NCBI GenBank assembly: GCA_947170495.1
Contig: CAMVUB010000019.1
Location: 1 to 46,244, forward strand
Direction of reading: 5' to 3'
Length of the DNA: 46,244 bases
Origin: an uncultured Prevotellaceae bacterium
GTDB lineage: Bacteria; Bacteroidota; Bacteroidia; Bacteroidales; Bacteroidaceae
The translations under genes were made by a program, and so were the position numbers. Within the stretch, counting starts at the first letter, position 1; each line of letters opens with the position of its first letter. Below the pieces are notes generated by a model. It saw only the letters and a list, made by a program, of their open reading frames with translations. It was not told where the DNA came from and searched no databases. Positions 10,301 to 19,252 of the stretch are shown in pieces.

Positions 10301-13300
10301 TATCCAGCTTGTGACTGCCCATCTGTACGCCTCCGTTGTAGAAGGTCAGCAGGCTGTCCGTCTGGTTGAGGACAAGTGCCACCTGGCGGAAGGCGTTCTT
10401 GCCGATAGCGTCATTGCTGGTGAACACCTGGTTGCCCACCACGGCCTTGAGCTTGAAGTCCTCGGTCAGCCACAGCTGCAGTTTCTCGCCGTTGGTGCCG
10501 TGCGAGAAGATCGGCATTTCGTGTCCTGTCTCAGCGGGCTTCACCATCAGGTCGATAGTCACGTTCTTGCCGCTGAAGTTACGCTTTGCTTCGGTCTCCA
10601 CGCTGGCCTTTCCGGCAAACTGGACGCTCACGTTCTCAGAGACATTGTCGTTGTTTACCTCGCCCTTCACCTCGAAGTTGGTGATGGCGCTCAGGTAGTT
10701 GTATTCGATGTCCTCGGAGAAGTTGAAGACGATGTTGTCGTTCTGGGTCAGCAGTCCGCTCTTGGGTTCGGGAGTGCCGAACAGCTGCGGACGTCGCGTG
10801 TCCTTGATACCGTGAATCACCGGCGACGCCGTGGTCAGGAAGTCGCTGCCGTTGCGGCAGAAGAGCACGGCACGCAGGTCATACTCGCGCTCCATCGTCC
10901 ATCCCTCGCCGTAGAACTCGGTCACGATGTTTCCGTTCTCGGGAATCAGCTTCCTCACGCCGTTGGCATTCGCCATCAGCTTTTCGTCGGCGTAGAACGA
11001 GCAGAGGTTCGTCCACGAGTCGTCGCCACGTTGTGACTCCTTGTACTGGAACTCGATGTGGTCGAAGTTATGCTGGTGGCGGTCGAAGCCGTTGATGGTG
11101 ACAGGTATGTACCATCCGCGCTTGGAATCTTTCTGGGCATTGGTGTTCAGTACCCACTTGTCACCCGGCACGGCAATGTTCACCTTGCCAGCCTCGCGCA
11201 GGAAGTGCACGTCGAACTGAACGAGTTCCACTGCGTGTTCGGCATCGGAGGGTGACATCACACCCAGGGTCAGCCCCTCATAATCAAAGCCCTGACCGGC
11301 GCGAACCTCCATGGTCAGTGCCGTCTCTATACCCGGTACAACCGAGACCGTCATACCGGCCGTGGTCAGTTGCTGTCCGTTGACGGAGATTTTAGCGCCC
11401 TGAGGATTAGCCTGATCGGCGGAGAACAGCTGCAAGACGGTGAGGCCGTCGGTGGCCTCGGGCTTCTCGCTCTCGTTGGAGATATATACGGTGAAGACCG
11501 CTGCATCGTCAACCGACACGCCGCTGACGCTCTGCTTGTCGAGACGAATCTTAGGATTGCATATCTTCAGTGTGCGTGTATCAAGCACCGAGCCGGGACG
11601 ATAGATCTTCGTCACACGTTCATCCTCCCAAGGATCTGCAGTAGCGCCGCCACGAGTGCGGAAGATGAAGCTACGTGGTCCCTTGATGCCGGAGCTCTTC
11701 AGATCTTTCTCCACTTGCTTATACACCTCTCTGCTTAAATTTGCGAAGTTGTCGTTGGTGAAGATATTGTCAATACTTACATTCTGGCTTGAGACCGTAG
11801 GCATTTGTGCGCGATAGACATCTACGCTCAGACGGCTGCTGGAACTGGCGGCAATGGTGAAGGTCTCTGTGCGGTTGTATCCCTTCGTCTCTGCGTCGGA
11901 GCCAATCGTATTGTAAACAGCCACAGGGAAGAGTGACCATTGCAAGAGTTTTCCTCCGAAGATCACTTTCGACTTCATTCCGTTTTCATCATCCAACAAC
12001 GCCAGTTCCGCACTGGGCATAGACCAGGTCTTCATTTGTTTTAGCGAAAGACCGATGGCGCTGGCAATCGAAAGACCAATGCTTGCTGCCGAGGCCGCAT
12101 TACTGACGCCGGCACCGACACCGAAGTAGTCCACCTCCGTGGCCATGGGGAAATGATGCGCGAACGTGTTGGAGAAGTTGGAGTCGAAGGTCTCGCTGTA
12201 GTTGACGCCCTGTGCGCCGGCGATGTCGTAGTTCACCAGGAGGTCGCTGGCCTCCAGCTTCTCCTTCTCATTGCGTGCAATCATGTCCAGCCAGGCTTTA
12301 ATCACCTGGTACTTCTCGGCCACATCGTCGTAGAAGTCGTCTTCAGTCTTGTCCTTGGGCAGCACCACGAGGTAGTTGATGCCCTCCTCGGGCTTGTCGA
12401 TGGTCGTGTTGTACTTATGATCGGGGATTCCCTTGTTAGCCACAGCGAACGTGGAGTCAGTAGGCAGGCGCAAGGACAGATAGACGGGGCGCCCCGTTCT
12501 GTTGGCGATTGCCTGGGCCTCGTCCTTGGTGCCCAAGAACATCAAGTCAACAATCTCCTTCGCCTTGTCCGGGATAATCTGTGTCAGCAGCTGCTTCTGT
12601 GAATAGACGAACTGTGACTGCACCTTCGGACCGTAGCCAAGGGCCACGTCGCGAATCAGGTAGATGGTGTCGCGCGTCACGGCCTTGGTCTTCTTGTCGA
12701 TTGTCAACACCTCGCCCTCGGCAATCTTCACCACAGTGCCGTACTCGTCGTACTTGCCGACTTCGGACGTCATGGCTCCCAAGCCCTGGCGGGCCATCAT
12801 CTGGTTATACATCTGCTTGGTCACGGCGCGTATGGTGGACATCGGCATCACCGAGACATTCTGCACGGCACCGATATAGAGGTCGGCATCAGCACCCACC
12901 ATCGACGGGTCGCCGCTGGTGCTGATGTTGTTGCCGACAACCATGGAATAGGAGAAGGCCTTGGTGCCGTTGGCGGTGTACATCAACATGTCGATATCGG
13001 TTTCGAAATTGTCCGACAAGCTGATAGGCCCGACAGCCGTTCCCACACCTTGGGGTGCTGCTACGGTGGCTGACACCGTCTGGAGATTGCTACCGCCCTT
13101 TAAGGTGATGTACGGCCCGGCCGTGATCGACAGATTCATCACATAAGAGTAGTTGAGCGTAGCGCCCTTGGCGAGGGTGTTCGAGCTGTATGCCCCTGGC
13201 GGGTCGCGCAGTACGTCGAAGAGGATGGGCTGCCCATCGTTCAGCAGGTTCATCGCATTGCCCACGGGGAACATGTTGAGCACGTAGCCCTGCAGGGGCT

Positions 13301-16300
13301 TTGCCTCAAAGAAAGTGCTGTCGCGCTCCACCGTGAAGGACACCGTCTTCAGCGCATTCTCGCCCGTCAACAACGTGGTCATCTGGTCGGCTTTCAGGGT
13401 GAAGGTAGCACGCCCGAGGCTGTCCAGCGGCAGTGGCTCCTTATAGGCACCAACCTTCATGCCGTTCTGCATGTAGGCAGTACCGCCGCCAAGGCACACC
13501 ATGTCCGGTTTGAACCGGGCATCATTGTTGTATCTGTAGAACTCAGCCACCTGCACTTGGATGAAGTACTTCCGCTCCATGCTGAATACGGGATGACCGA
13601 AGGAATAGACGGCCTGCGTCGTGTCGGCAGGGTTCGGGAATGCCAGCGGCACCTGCGTCACCTTACCCGTCAGTTCGCTGCAGGCGTACGTCTTGTCGCC
13701 GAAATAGTCGAACGTGTCGTAGCCAACCTGTTTGTAAGTCACCTCCACCGGAGCGTGGTAGATGCGGTTGTAGATGGCGTGGTAGGTCAGCGATGGTTTG
13801 CTGACCGTGATGCTGTCCACATCCTTGTATGTGCCTGCGTAAGTGGTATCTCTGCTGATGAGGCAGTCTGTCAGGTCGATGACCTCGCTCACCTGCCCTT
13901 CCTGGAACAGCGTGGGATAGCCCTTGCAATAGACCTGCTGCACCTTCCAGCGCACGGGCGGCAGCATCAGCTCGTACTCGCCCGTCTTCAGGTCGGGCGT
14001 CACCTCCATGCGCTTGCGCTGCGTCTTCACCGTGGTGTAGTGCTTATCGCCACCCCGCTTGTGTTTGAAGACCTCCTCGCGCTGGGTCTTGTTGGGGTTC
14101 AGGTTGTCATACACCAGCCACGAGGTGTTGTCGCCCTCCAGTGTGAGTACGATCTGCAGCGAGTCGCCCAGGTTGTTCTTCGAGAGGTTGTTGCCGAGCG
14201 GCTTCTTGCCCTGCTCGTCGCCGCCTACGATGCGGCCCGTGAGCTTCACCTTCGTAGCGTCGTAGAAGTAGATGCCAGCCACGTCGCTGGTGATGTGCTG
14301 CTTGTCGCTGTTCTTATACCAGCCCTCGTTCGTGAACACGTGATTGTCCATCACGGCCTGAATCGTATTGTCGCCAGAGACTATGCGGAACGAGAAGCTG
14401 CCGTCGTAGTCCGACTCCACCACATCGCCCTTGTTGTTGTGTATCTTCTTGCCATTTACCAAGAAGTTGACACCCTTCACGGGAATGCTGGTGCCGTCGT
14501 ACATCACGTAGCCCGAGAAGCGTTTGCCGTTGGTGATGATGAACTCATGCACCTCCTCGTTGTTGCTGTGGGCGTCGAAGGTCACCTGGTAGTCCTCCAC
14601 CTCGAAGCGGATGCCCTCCCTGGATACGGGCACTACCTTGTATCCAGCCGACGTCTGGTTCTCGTAGGAGAGTTCGTCGGCCTCGAAGTAGCCGCTCTCG
14701 TCGGTAATGACCTTCTTCGCAAATTTCTTCTTCTCTTCGTCACCCTCTTTATAGACATAGTAGATGTCCACATTGATATCCGGTGCGCCCGTACCGTCGT
14801 TGAAGCGCACATAGCCCTCCAGACGACCGGTGTGCTTACACTCGCCCTGCTTCACCTCGGTCTCAGTCGAGTCTCGGCCTTCGCATTGGTTCACGGCGAC
14901 TACCTTATATTCATACGTAGCCAGCGGCGACACGCTCTTGTCCTCGTAGCTCATCTGGTCCAGGTTGGTGGCGACCTCCTTCCAGGCATCGCCGGCGTCC
15001 TTCACGCGGCGATACACGGTGAAGAAGTCGATGGGGCTGCCATCGGTGTTCCAGGCCAGCAGCACGCTGCTCTGGCGCGTCGTCACCAATAGCTCCTTGT
15101 CAATCGTACCCGTGTTCTTGTGGTAGAAGTCCGGCAGCGTCGGCTTGGGGGTGGGGGTATAGTTGGGTTCATCGTACATCGTGGTGACAGGATTGATGGT
15201 CTCGCCCTCATTCACCCAGCCGGTGCCGAGTTTAGCCAGCAGGTCGTCCAAAGAGGCTTCAGAAACTACAGGAGCAGACGCAATCTTGGGCACTGCCTTG
15301 CCGTCAACAACCTCCCAGTATTCCTGGCCAAGGGCCTCAACCTGCTGGGCTGCGGTCAGATTTTTCTCTGTAGTCTGCATCACTGGTACGGCATTGCCGT
15401 TGACAAGCTGCCAAGTACCGGCTTGCTTGCCGTTCATCAGACTGACCACTTCACTCTGGTCGGTCTTGTTGTAATGATTGACTCCCCAGTCAGTCCATTC
15501 GGTACTGGTAACGGTAAAACTGCTGCCATTGGTTCCCCAAGGAAGAGCATTACCATTGTAATATACACAGAACCATATTATCTTGGCTTCGGGACGAGTG
15601 GACGGATGATTGTAAACACGGTCAAAGGTCCATCTGCCGCCACTGCCAGACCATCCGACGATACAACCTATATAAGAATTTTCTGCATTGTTAGTATTTA
15701 TCTTTCCGTCGAAGAGGCAGTCAGTCAAGTTCAAATTTGCATTGTTTGAATGACCGATGAAACCGCCGGCATGTCTATCTGTGCTGGTCACTTCTGTCGA
15801 TACCCACACATGGTTAAGGGTAATGGTTGGGTCACCAGATATAGCACCACCAATGAGTCCGGCAGAATGTATGCCGCCATTGACTTTTCCCTTTACGTGC
15901 AAGTCGGTGATAGTGACACTATAAACTTGGGGGAAGAGGGCTGCATAACTGTTATTGCCACTCTCGATATCGATAGTGATTGTGTGTCCGTTACCATGTA
16001 AGGTGCCGCGCCAGGGCGCATCGTTGAAGCCGACTGATTTTTTGACGCTAATGTCGGCTTGAAGGATGGCATCAACCCAATAACTGTTCTTGGCATCTTT
16101 CACCAACTGAACGAACTTGTCCCAGTCATCCTCACTACGGATGATAATGGTCGATGGTGAATAGTGGGTGATGGCCTCACTGTTCGTTACCGTCACCGTA
16201 CCGTCAGCCTTGCGTGCCCACGTTTCGCAGCCTTCGAACTTGGTATCGAGGTGATCGGGGTCGAAGACGCAATTCTCGATGGTCATACTGTTGTTGCCGA

Positions 16301-19070
16301 TATAGCCCGCAAAGCCGCCATTGTGGCTGCTGTTGGCTCCCTCGAAACTGCCGTCGAACTTACTGTTGCGGATGGTGAGAGTGCCACTCATACCGCCCAC
16401 AAAGCCGCCATTAGTGGCGTCACCATTCACGCTGCTGTTAATCGTCATCGACGAACGGCAGTTCTCGATGTTGACGGTGCTGCCTGACAGAACTTCTGAG
16501 ATAAGACCGGCAGCATACTTTTGGCTGGTTTTGATAGTACCTGCCGTATGCAGGTTGCGGATAGTGGTAGTGCCTCCAACGTAGCGGAAGGGAGCAATAT
16601 GTTCCTCTGAGAAGCCCGACTTGTTGAAGGTAATGGTATGTCCGTTGCCGTCGAAGGTACCGCGATAGTAAGCACCGGTGGTCACGCCACAGTATTCACT
16701 GATTGTAATGTCCCTCATAAGGATAGCATTGATATCCTTCGTGTTGACTGCATTATTAACAGCCACAGCGAACCTGTGCCAGTCGTTAGCGCTGTTGATG
16801 ACGAAGCGATTCTGGAGGTCGTATTCCGAATACTCCGTGGTGGCATAACTGTTGATGAGTGTCAGTGTCGCACCGGAAGCGGTACGAGCCCATGTGTGGC
16901 AATCCTCAGAACTGGTGCCGATGTGTTTGGGCTCGAAGAGGCTGTTGTCGATGACAATCTGGCCGCCCGTATCTACCGAGCCTATGAAACCGCCGTTCTT
17001 GATGCTCTTCTCACCTTCGATGCTGCCGTCGTACTTACAGTTGCGCATTGATATGGTAGCGTTTTTGTTGACTTGAGCCACGAAGCCGCCATTGTTGCTT
17101 TCGCCATCATAAGTCGTGCCGATGTCAACCGATGAGCGACAGCCGATTATATTCACCGTGCTGCCCTCAAGGACATTGGCGATGAGGCCGGCTACATCAC
17201 GTTCGTTGGTCTTGATGACGCCTGCTGTGTGCAGATTTATAAAAGTAGCATTGCCCACATAGCGGAAGGGAGCCATGACACGCTCGTTAGCGGCTGTCCT
17301 GACGGTCAGCGTGTGACCGTTGCCGTCGAAGACGCCATTGTAGGCGACATTTGTTCCCCAAGCTATGTACACATTGGTCTCTGCGATGTCGGTATAGAGG
17401 CGGGCGTTCACCGCGCGCTTGCCCTCAGCCGCATCTACCATGTCGTGGAAGGTCGCCCAGTCCTGAGCATTGCGGATGGGGAAGAAGAAGTCCTTCGTCT
17501 GGTCAATGTCGTTGAAGGGCGACTCATTACGCTCCACATACATATTTATATCATACGTCACGCATGAGCGCGTGAGGTTCACGATCTTGTAGCGCTGGCC
17601 GCGGTCGTTTTGGTCAAGCACATATACCATGCTATCGACGATGGCGCCGTCGCGGTTCCTGGAGATGATGCACATCTTCATCTGGGCGCGGTCGTCCCAC
17701 ACGGCATTGACCTCGTTGGCATAGTTCCACGTCACGCGGACGGAATAAGCCTTCTCGTCCTCCCACTTGGCTGTGTAGTCGGAGATGCGCAACAGGTGCA
17801 TCCTGTCGAGCACACACTTGGTGGTGGCGGCACAGTTGTGGTCCCAGCCCCAGTCGTTGGTGATGGTACGGCGCACGCGGTAGGTCAGGTTGGCCAACGT
17901 GCCGCCGTCCATCAGCATCTCAGCAGTGACATCGTTGATGAGCGTGCTGTCGGTAAAGGTATAAGAGTTCTTGTTGTCGTTCTTGGAGTAGAACTCCTGA
18001 TGGATGGTGACGAAGTCCTCCTCCTTACCCGTCAGCGAGCGCTGAATCTCGAAGAAGTCGGTGGGGGTCAAATCCTCATCCTCTAAATAGGGAACGTTCC
18101 ACTCCAGCGCCACCTTGGCCTTGGTGCCACCCAGGAAGCGGGCGATCAGTGCCTGCGGTGCGTGAATCATGGAAAGGTTCTGCGCTTCCGTCTTGACATT
18201 TTCAATGTGGTACTTACCCTTGGCACCGTCCTGATAGTAACTGGCCGTCATGCGGAAGTTACGGTGAGGCTCGTTGGCCTTGAGCTGGATCGTGCCGTTA
18301 TTCACCTGCGTGGGCAAATCCTTCTCAACGTATTTACCATTCGCGTCGGTGTACGAATAGTTCAGCTTCGTAATCTCTTTCGCCGCCAGGAACCAAGGCA
18401 CCTCTATCATGCCCTTGCTGTTGGGATTCAGCATGGGATAGCTGGTGACAGGCACCGCCACCTCTTCGGCCTCAGGCATCTTGATGGTTGTTGACGAGAT
18501 ACTCAAAGTCTTTTTGGCGCCAGCACCGGAGATGTTGCGTTCAACGCTCCAAGTGAACGTCAGTTCCTTGCCCAACAGGCTGTAGGGTACAATCCAGTCG
18601 GCAGAGAATTCGAAGATAGTCTCACCTGTTCGATAAATGTCCTTCGTCACCTGGTTGTCGCCTTTGGTGAGCTTGAAGGTGCTGGCGGAAGGTCCGGGCT
18701 TGATTTCCAGATAACCGTCGGTTTCGGTCTTGAAGTAAAACGGGTCCTTCATGTCGCTGTTGCTCCAACCGTCCCAGGGCACGTCCTTGCCTGCCCAATA
18801 CAGCACCCTCTCTTTCTTTGTCGTGCTGCCGTCTTTCCATTCGACATAGACGTTACCGTCGCTGACCCACGTGTCGGTTCCCTTAAAGTCGCAGGCCGGA
18901 GCCTCGATGGTGACAACGTTGGAACCGGTCAGCATGATGCTGTAGTTGCCGACGCTTTCCACGTAGGTATCATCGGCCAACGCCGTCTGAGGCAGCAGCC
19001 AGGTAAAGAGCGCCGCCTGCATCAGCAGCCACGGCCATGCTCGCAAAAAACTTTTCCTTTGGTTCATCAT
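7329..19070 (-). CDS. Giant multidomain surface protein, 3913 aa
   Basis: This is the first gene of the surface operon. A signal peptide (residues 1-32, ending Ala-Leu-Ala) is followed by GLUG-like repeats at about 540-1220 ('GVFDGNGHTLTV', 'GTFDGNGHTITF', 'GGFVGG'). A fibronectin-III-like unit lies near 1327 and two carboxypeptidase-regulatory-like units near 1413 and 1515. Two LamG/ConA-like domains follow at about 2830-2990 and 3035-3190. A BACON-like segment lies near 3357-3447, then a domain shared with the 266-aa lipoprotein near 3460. 'EGWNWVSFN' and 'QGWNAIGYTP' units occur near 3570 and 3663. The tail 'GVYIFNGKKVMVK' resembles a type IX sorting tail. It probably binds glycan or matrix; that is an inference from the domain types. 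Two GC-rich palindromic elements are embedded at 7570-7672. The start is a double Met behind a good -33/-7 promoter. Large plus-strand ORFs inside it are shadows. Confidence 0.9.
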   Translation of the reverse strand: MMNQRKSFLRAWPWLLMQAALFTWLLPQTALADDTYVESVGNYSIMLTGSNVVTIEAPACDFKGTDTWVSDGNVYVEWKDGSTTKKERVLYWAGKDVPWDGWSNSDMKDPFYFKTETDGYLEIKPGPSASTFKLTKGDNQVTKDIYRTGETIFEFSADWIVPYSLLGKELTFTWSVERNISGAGAKKTLSISSTTIKMPEAEEVAVPVTSYPMLNPNSKGMIEVPWFLAAKEITKLNYSYTDANGKYVEKDLPTQVNNGTIQLKANEPHRNFRMTASYYQDGAKGKYHIENVKTEAQNLSMIHAPQALIARFLGGTKAKVALEWNVPYLEDEDLTPTDFFEIQRSLTGKEEDFVTIHQEFYSKNDNKNSYTFTDSTLINDVTAEMLMDGGTLANLTYRVRRTITNDWGWDHNCAATTKCVLDRMHLLRISDYTAKWEDEKAYSVRVTWNYANEVNAVWDDRAQMKMCIISRNRDGAIVDSMVYVLDQNDRGQRYKIVNLTRSCVTYDINMYVERNESPFNDIDQTKDFFFPIRNAQDWATFHDMVDAAEGKRAVNARLYTDIAETNVYIAWGTNVAYNGVFDGNGHTLTVRTAANERVMAPFRYVGNATFINLHTAGVIKTNERDVAGLIANVLEGSTVNIIGCRSSVDIGTTYDGESNNGGFVAQVNKNATISMRNCKYDGSIEGEKSIKNGGFIGSVDTGGQIVIDNSLFEPKHIGTSSEDCHTWARTASGATLTLINSYATTEYSEYDLQNRFVINSANDWHRFAVAVNNAVNTKDINAILMRDITISEYCGVTTGAYYRGTFDGNGHTITFNKSGFSEEHIAPFRYVGGTTTIRNLHTAGTIKTSQKYAAGLISEVLSGSTVNIENCRSSMTINSSVNGDATNGGFVGGMSGTLTIRNSKFDGSFEGANSSHNGGFAGYIGNNSMTIENCVFDPDHLDTKFEGCETWARKADGTVTVTNSEAITHYSPSTIIIRSEDDWDKFVQLVKDAKNSYWVDAILQADISVKKSVGFNDAPWRGTLHGNGHTITIDIESGNNSYAALFPQVYSVTITDLHVKGKVNGGIHSAGLIGGAISGDPTITLNHVWVSTEVTSTDRHAGGFIGHSNNANLNLTDCLFDGKINTNNAENSYIGCIVGWSGSGGRWTFDRVYNHPSTRPEAKIIWFCVYYNGNALPWGTNGSSFTVTSTEWTDWGVNHYNKTDQSEVVSLMNGKQAGTWQLVNGNAVPVMQTTEKNLTAAQQVEALGQEYWEVVDGKAVPKIASAPVVSEASLDDLLAKLGTGWVNEGETINPVTTMYDEPNYTPTPKPTLPDFYHKNTGTIDKELLVTTRQSSVLLAWNTDGSPIDFFTVYRRVKDAGDAWKEVATNLDQMSYEDKSVSPLATYEYKVVAVNQCEGRDSTETEVKQGECKHTGRLEGYVRFNDGTGAPDINVDIYYVYKEGDEEKKKFAKKVITDESGYFEADELSYENQTSAGYKVVPVSREGIRFEVEDYQVTFDAHSNNEEVHEFIITNGKRFSGYVMYDGTSIPVKGVNFLVNGKKIHNNKGDVVESDYDGSFSFRIVSGDNTIQAVMDNHVFTNEGWYKNSDKQHITSDVAGIYFYDATKVKLTGRIVGGDEQGKKPLGNNLSKNNLGDSLQIVLTLEGDNTSWLVYDNLNPNKTQREEVFKHKRGGDKHYTTVKTQRKRMEVTPDLKTGEYELMLPPVRWKVQQVYCKGYPTLFQEGQVSEVIDLTDCLISRDTTYAGTYKDVDSITVSKPSLTYHAIYNRIYHAPVEVTYKQVGYDTFDYFGDKTYACSELTGKVTQVPLAFPNPADTTQAVYSFGHPVFSMERKYFIQVQVAEFYRYNNDARFKPDMVCLGGGTAYMQNGMKVGAYKEPLPLDSLGRATFTLKADQMTTLLTGENALKTVSFTVERDSTFFEAKPLQGYVLNMFPVGNAMNLLNDGQPILFDVLRDPPGAYSSNTLAKGATLNYSYVMNLSITAGPYITLKGGSNLQTVSATVAAPQGVGTAVGPISLSDNFETDIDMLMYTANGTKAFSYSMVVGNNISTSGDPSMVGADADLYIGAVQNVSVMPMSTIRAVTKQMYNQMMARQGLGAMTSEVGKYDEYGTVVKIAEGEVLTIDKKTKAVTRDTIYLIRDVALGYGPKVQSQFVYSQKQLLTQIIPDKAKEIVDLMFLGTKDEAQAIANRTGRPVYLSLRLPTDSTFAVANKGIPDHKYNTTIDKPEEGINYLVVLPKDKTEDDFYDDVAEKYQVIKAWLDMIARNEKEKLEASDLLVNYDIAGAQGVNYSETFDSNFSNTFAHHFPMATEVDYFGVGAGVSNAASAASIGLSIASAIGLSLKQMKTWSMPSAELALLDDENGMKSKVIFGGKLLQWSLFPVAVYNTIGSDAETKGYNRTETFTIAASSSSRLSVDVYRAQMPTVSSQNVSIDNIFTNDNFANLSREVYKQVEKDLKSSGIKGPRSFIFRTRGGATADPWEDERVTKIYRPGSVLDTRTLKICNPKIRLDKQSVSGVSVDDAAVFTVYISNESEKPEATDGLTVLQLFSADQANPQGAKISVNGQQLTTAGMTVSVVPGIETALTMEVRAGQGFDYEGLTLGVMSPSDAEHAVELVQFDVHFLREAGKVNIAVPGDKWVLNTNAQKDSKRGWYIPVTINGFDRHQHNFDHIEFQYKESQRGDDSWTNLCSFYADEKLMANANGVRKLIPENGNIVTEFYGEGWTMEREYDLRAVLFCRNGSDFLTTASPVIHGIKDTRRPQLFGTPEPKSGLLTQNDNIVFNFSEDIEYNYLSAITNFEVKGEVNNDNVSENVSVQFAGKASVETEAKRNFSGKNVTIDLMVKPAETGHEMPIFSHGTNGEKLQLWLTEDFKLKAVVGNQVFTSNDAIGKNAFRQVALVLNQTDSLLTFYNGGVQMGSHKLDTLYNGTGPLIFGRTNETDRNQSHYYEGRMMEARLWYSAMDGGLIGTTYGHRRLTGYEKDLVDYYPMNEGSGDYVTDRTQGANAKLMGAGWAIPRGLSLRLKKEDKGVMLDKNALNRTAEHDYTLMFWFQTDADGRGALLSNGRGLKEDNGALNLFHIGFEGDKLMYRSNGYAEEVPGNWSDGKWHNFAMTVNRAHNVVNIYMDKELKTTFEADSLGGISGGYPLIGATRYDVVKENGDVEVVDGDDALTGNVDELLFFAQALPETLIKTYTTKSPNGDEAGLMTYLAFDRQERQKDNSIELVPYAYSKKLYLDDKGEPRYQLDPLTKEPTDVLVRDYLFVDNEADILKRFDAESAAPVVPYEEVTNLKFGFIGRGNQLLVDLDEPAAKLHHRNIHVTVRDIEDKNGNTMASPQTACYYVLNNSLEWLVNKLDVTVKYGSGESTELTFYNGSSSAHTYKIENYPKWLTLNKSTDAIAPLATDYVTATVSKDLNVGTYNEILYLTDEDGITEPFYFNLTVEGEQPVWAHDIDGSLLQNSMSISGQVYLFGELDTDARDIVGAFDNENVCHGYANISHDAQGGETGLFLTVYDNQDNGRPLSFRLWQYNTGREIVLKTTPAITFEKDAILGTDTPVRFDGGKDFVQYFNLQEGWNWVSFNVSSKDEKKMNTLLTSVPWQHGDILIEMGTGLTLNFKDDKWYASDDPKDVPISSKTAYAINVHKPCRIPVSGTVIKDKDERTIDLKQGWNAIGYTPVVNLPVETALSDYYDLAEPGDVIKSHTEFAYFTKTGNIGRWRGNLQYMKPGEGYLLLHKGAAETSFTYPYYEPGSIFLDSQAQGAKRSAARSRNTMSVSAVVEGFEPEDGDILVAYCNGEEVGLAPLSSPEGDTAEAESKISFLSIGSTEAPSGAVGGAPIWFAIERDGEIVAATDEIMTFETNAVIGSPDEPTAINFVHADNSGANGKWYTIGGLQLQQKPTHKGVYIFNGKKVMVK
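7570..7597. repeat. GC-rich palindromic element, class 2, inside the giant gene
   Basis: The core GCCCCC-GAGGGGGC is palindromic and resembles the intergenic copy at 36476-36502. On the coding strand it encodes the 'APSGAVGGAP' part of the protein, within an otherwise ordinary domain. Confidence 0.5.
7646..7672. repeat. GC-rich palindromic element, class 2, second copy inside the giant gene
   Basis: The reverse complement matches the intergenic copy at 36476-36502, with two substitutions and one extra C by my alignment. It has the TGTCCCCC/GGGGGACA core. It encodes 'LAPLSSPEGDT' and lies about 49 bp from the copy at 7570-7597. Confidence 0.55.
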
Positions 19071-19135
19071 AATATGTAAGTTTTGATTAATCTACATACG
19101 CCTACAACTCTATTTTGTTCGCGCATTTCTGACTA

Positions 19136-19166
19136 CAAAATTACACAAAAGCTTCTGCTCCTGCAA
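19136..19166 (-). promoter_or_regulatory. Promoter of the giant surface-protein operon
   Basis: On the minus strand a TAATTTTG box fits the Bacteroides -7 consensus TAnnTTTG. A TTG lies exactly 20 bp upstream as the -33 element. The start codon follows after about 65 bp of leader. Confidence 0.65.
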
Positions 19167-19214
19167 GCGCAAAAGACCTGCTGGAGAAAATTTTGTGATT
19201 TTTGGTGCATTTTT

Positions 19215-19247
19215 GCGATTTTTGGGAGTCGGTCTCTCAAAAATCGC
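19215..19247 (-). terminator. Inverted repeat at the end of the AraC-type regulator gene
   Basis: Two 14-base arms (GCGATTTTTGGGAG and CTCTCAAAAATCGC) pair with one mismatch around a 5-base loop. The hairpin lies 6 bp after the stop of the regulator and 50 bp upstream of the -33 box of the giant operon. There is no clear U-tract outside the stem, so it could be a terminator, an operator for the adjacent promoter, or both. Confidence 0.45.
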
Positions 19248-19252
19248 CCGTT

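Noticed and set aside
13557..15092. 511-codon open frame on the plus strand
   Set aside because: It is antisense to the 3913-aa gene. Its Val/Leu/His/Arg/Ala-rich text is typical of a shadow of a GC-rich coding strand, and it has no promoter or family resemblance. The same holds for 7872-8948, 9117-10016 and 10311-11036.
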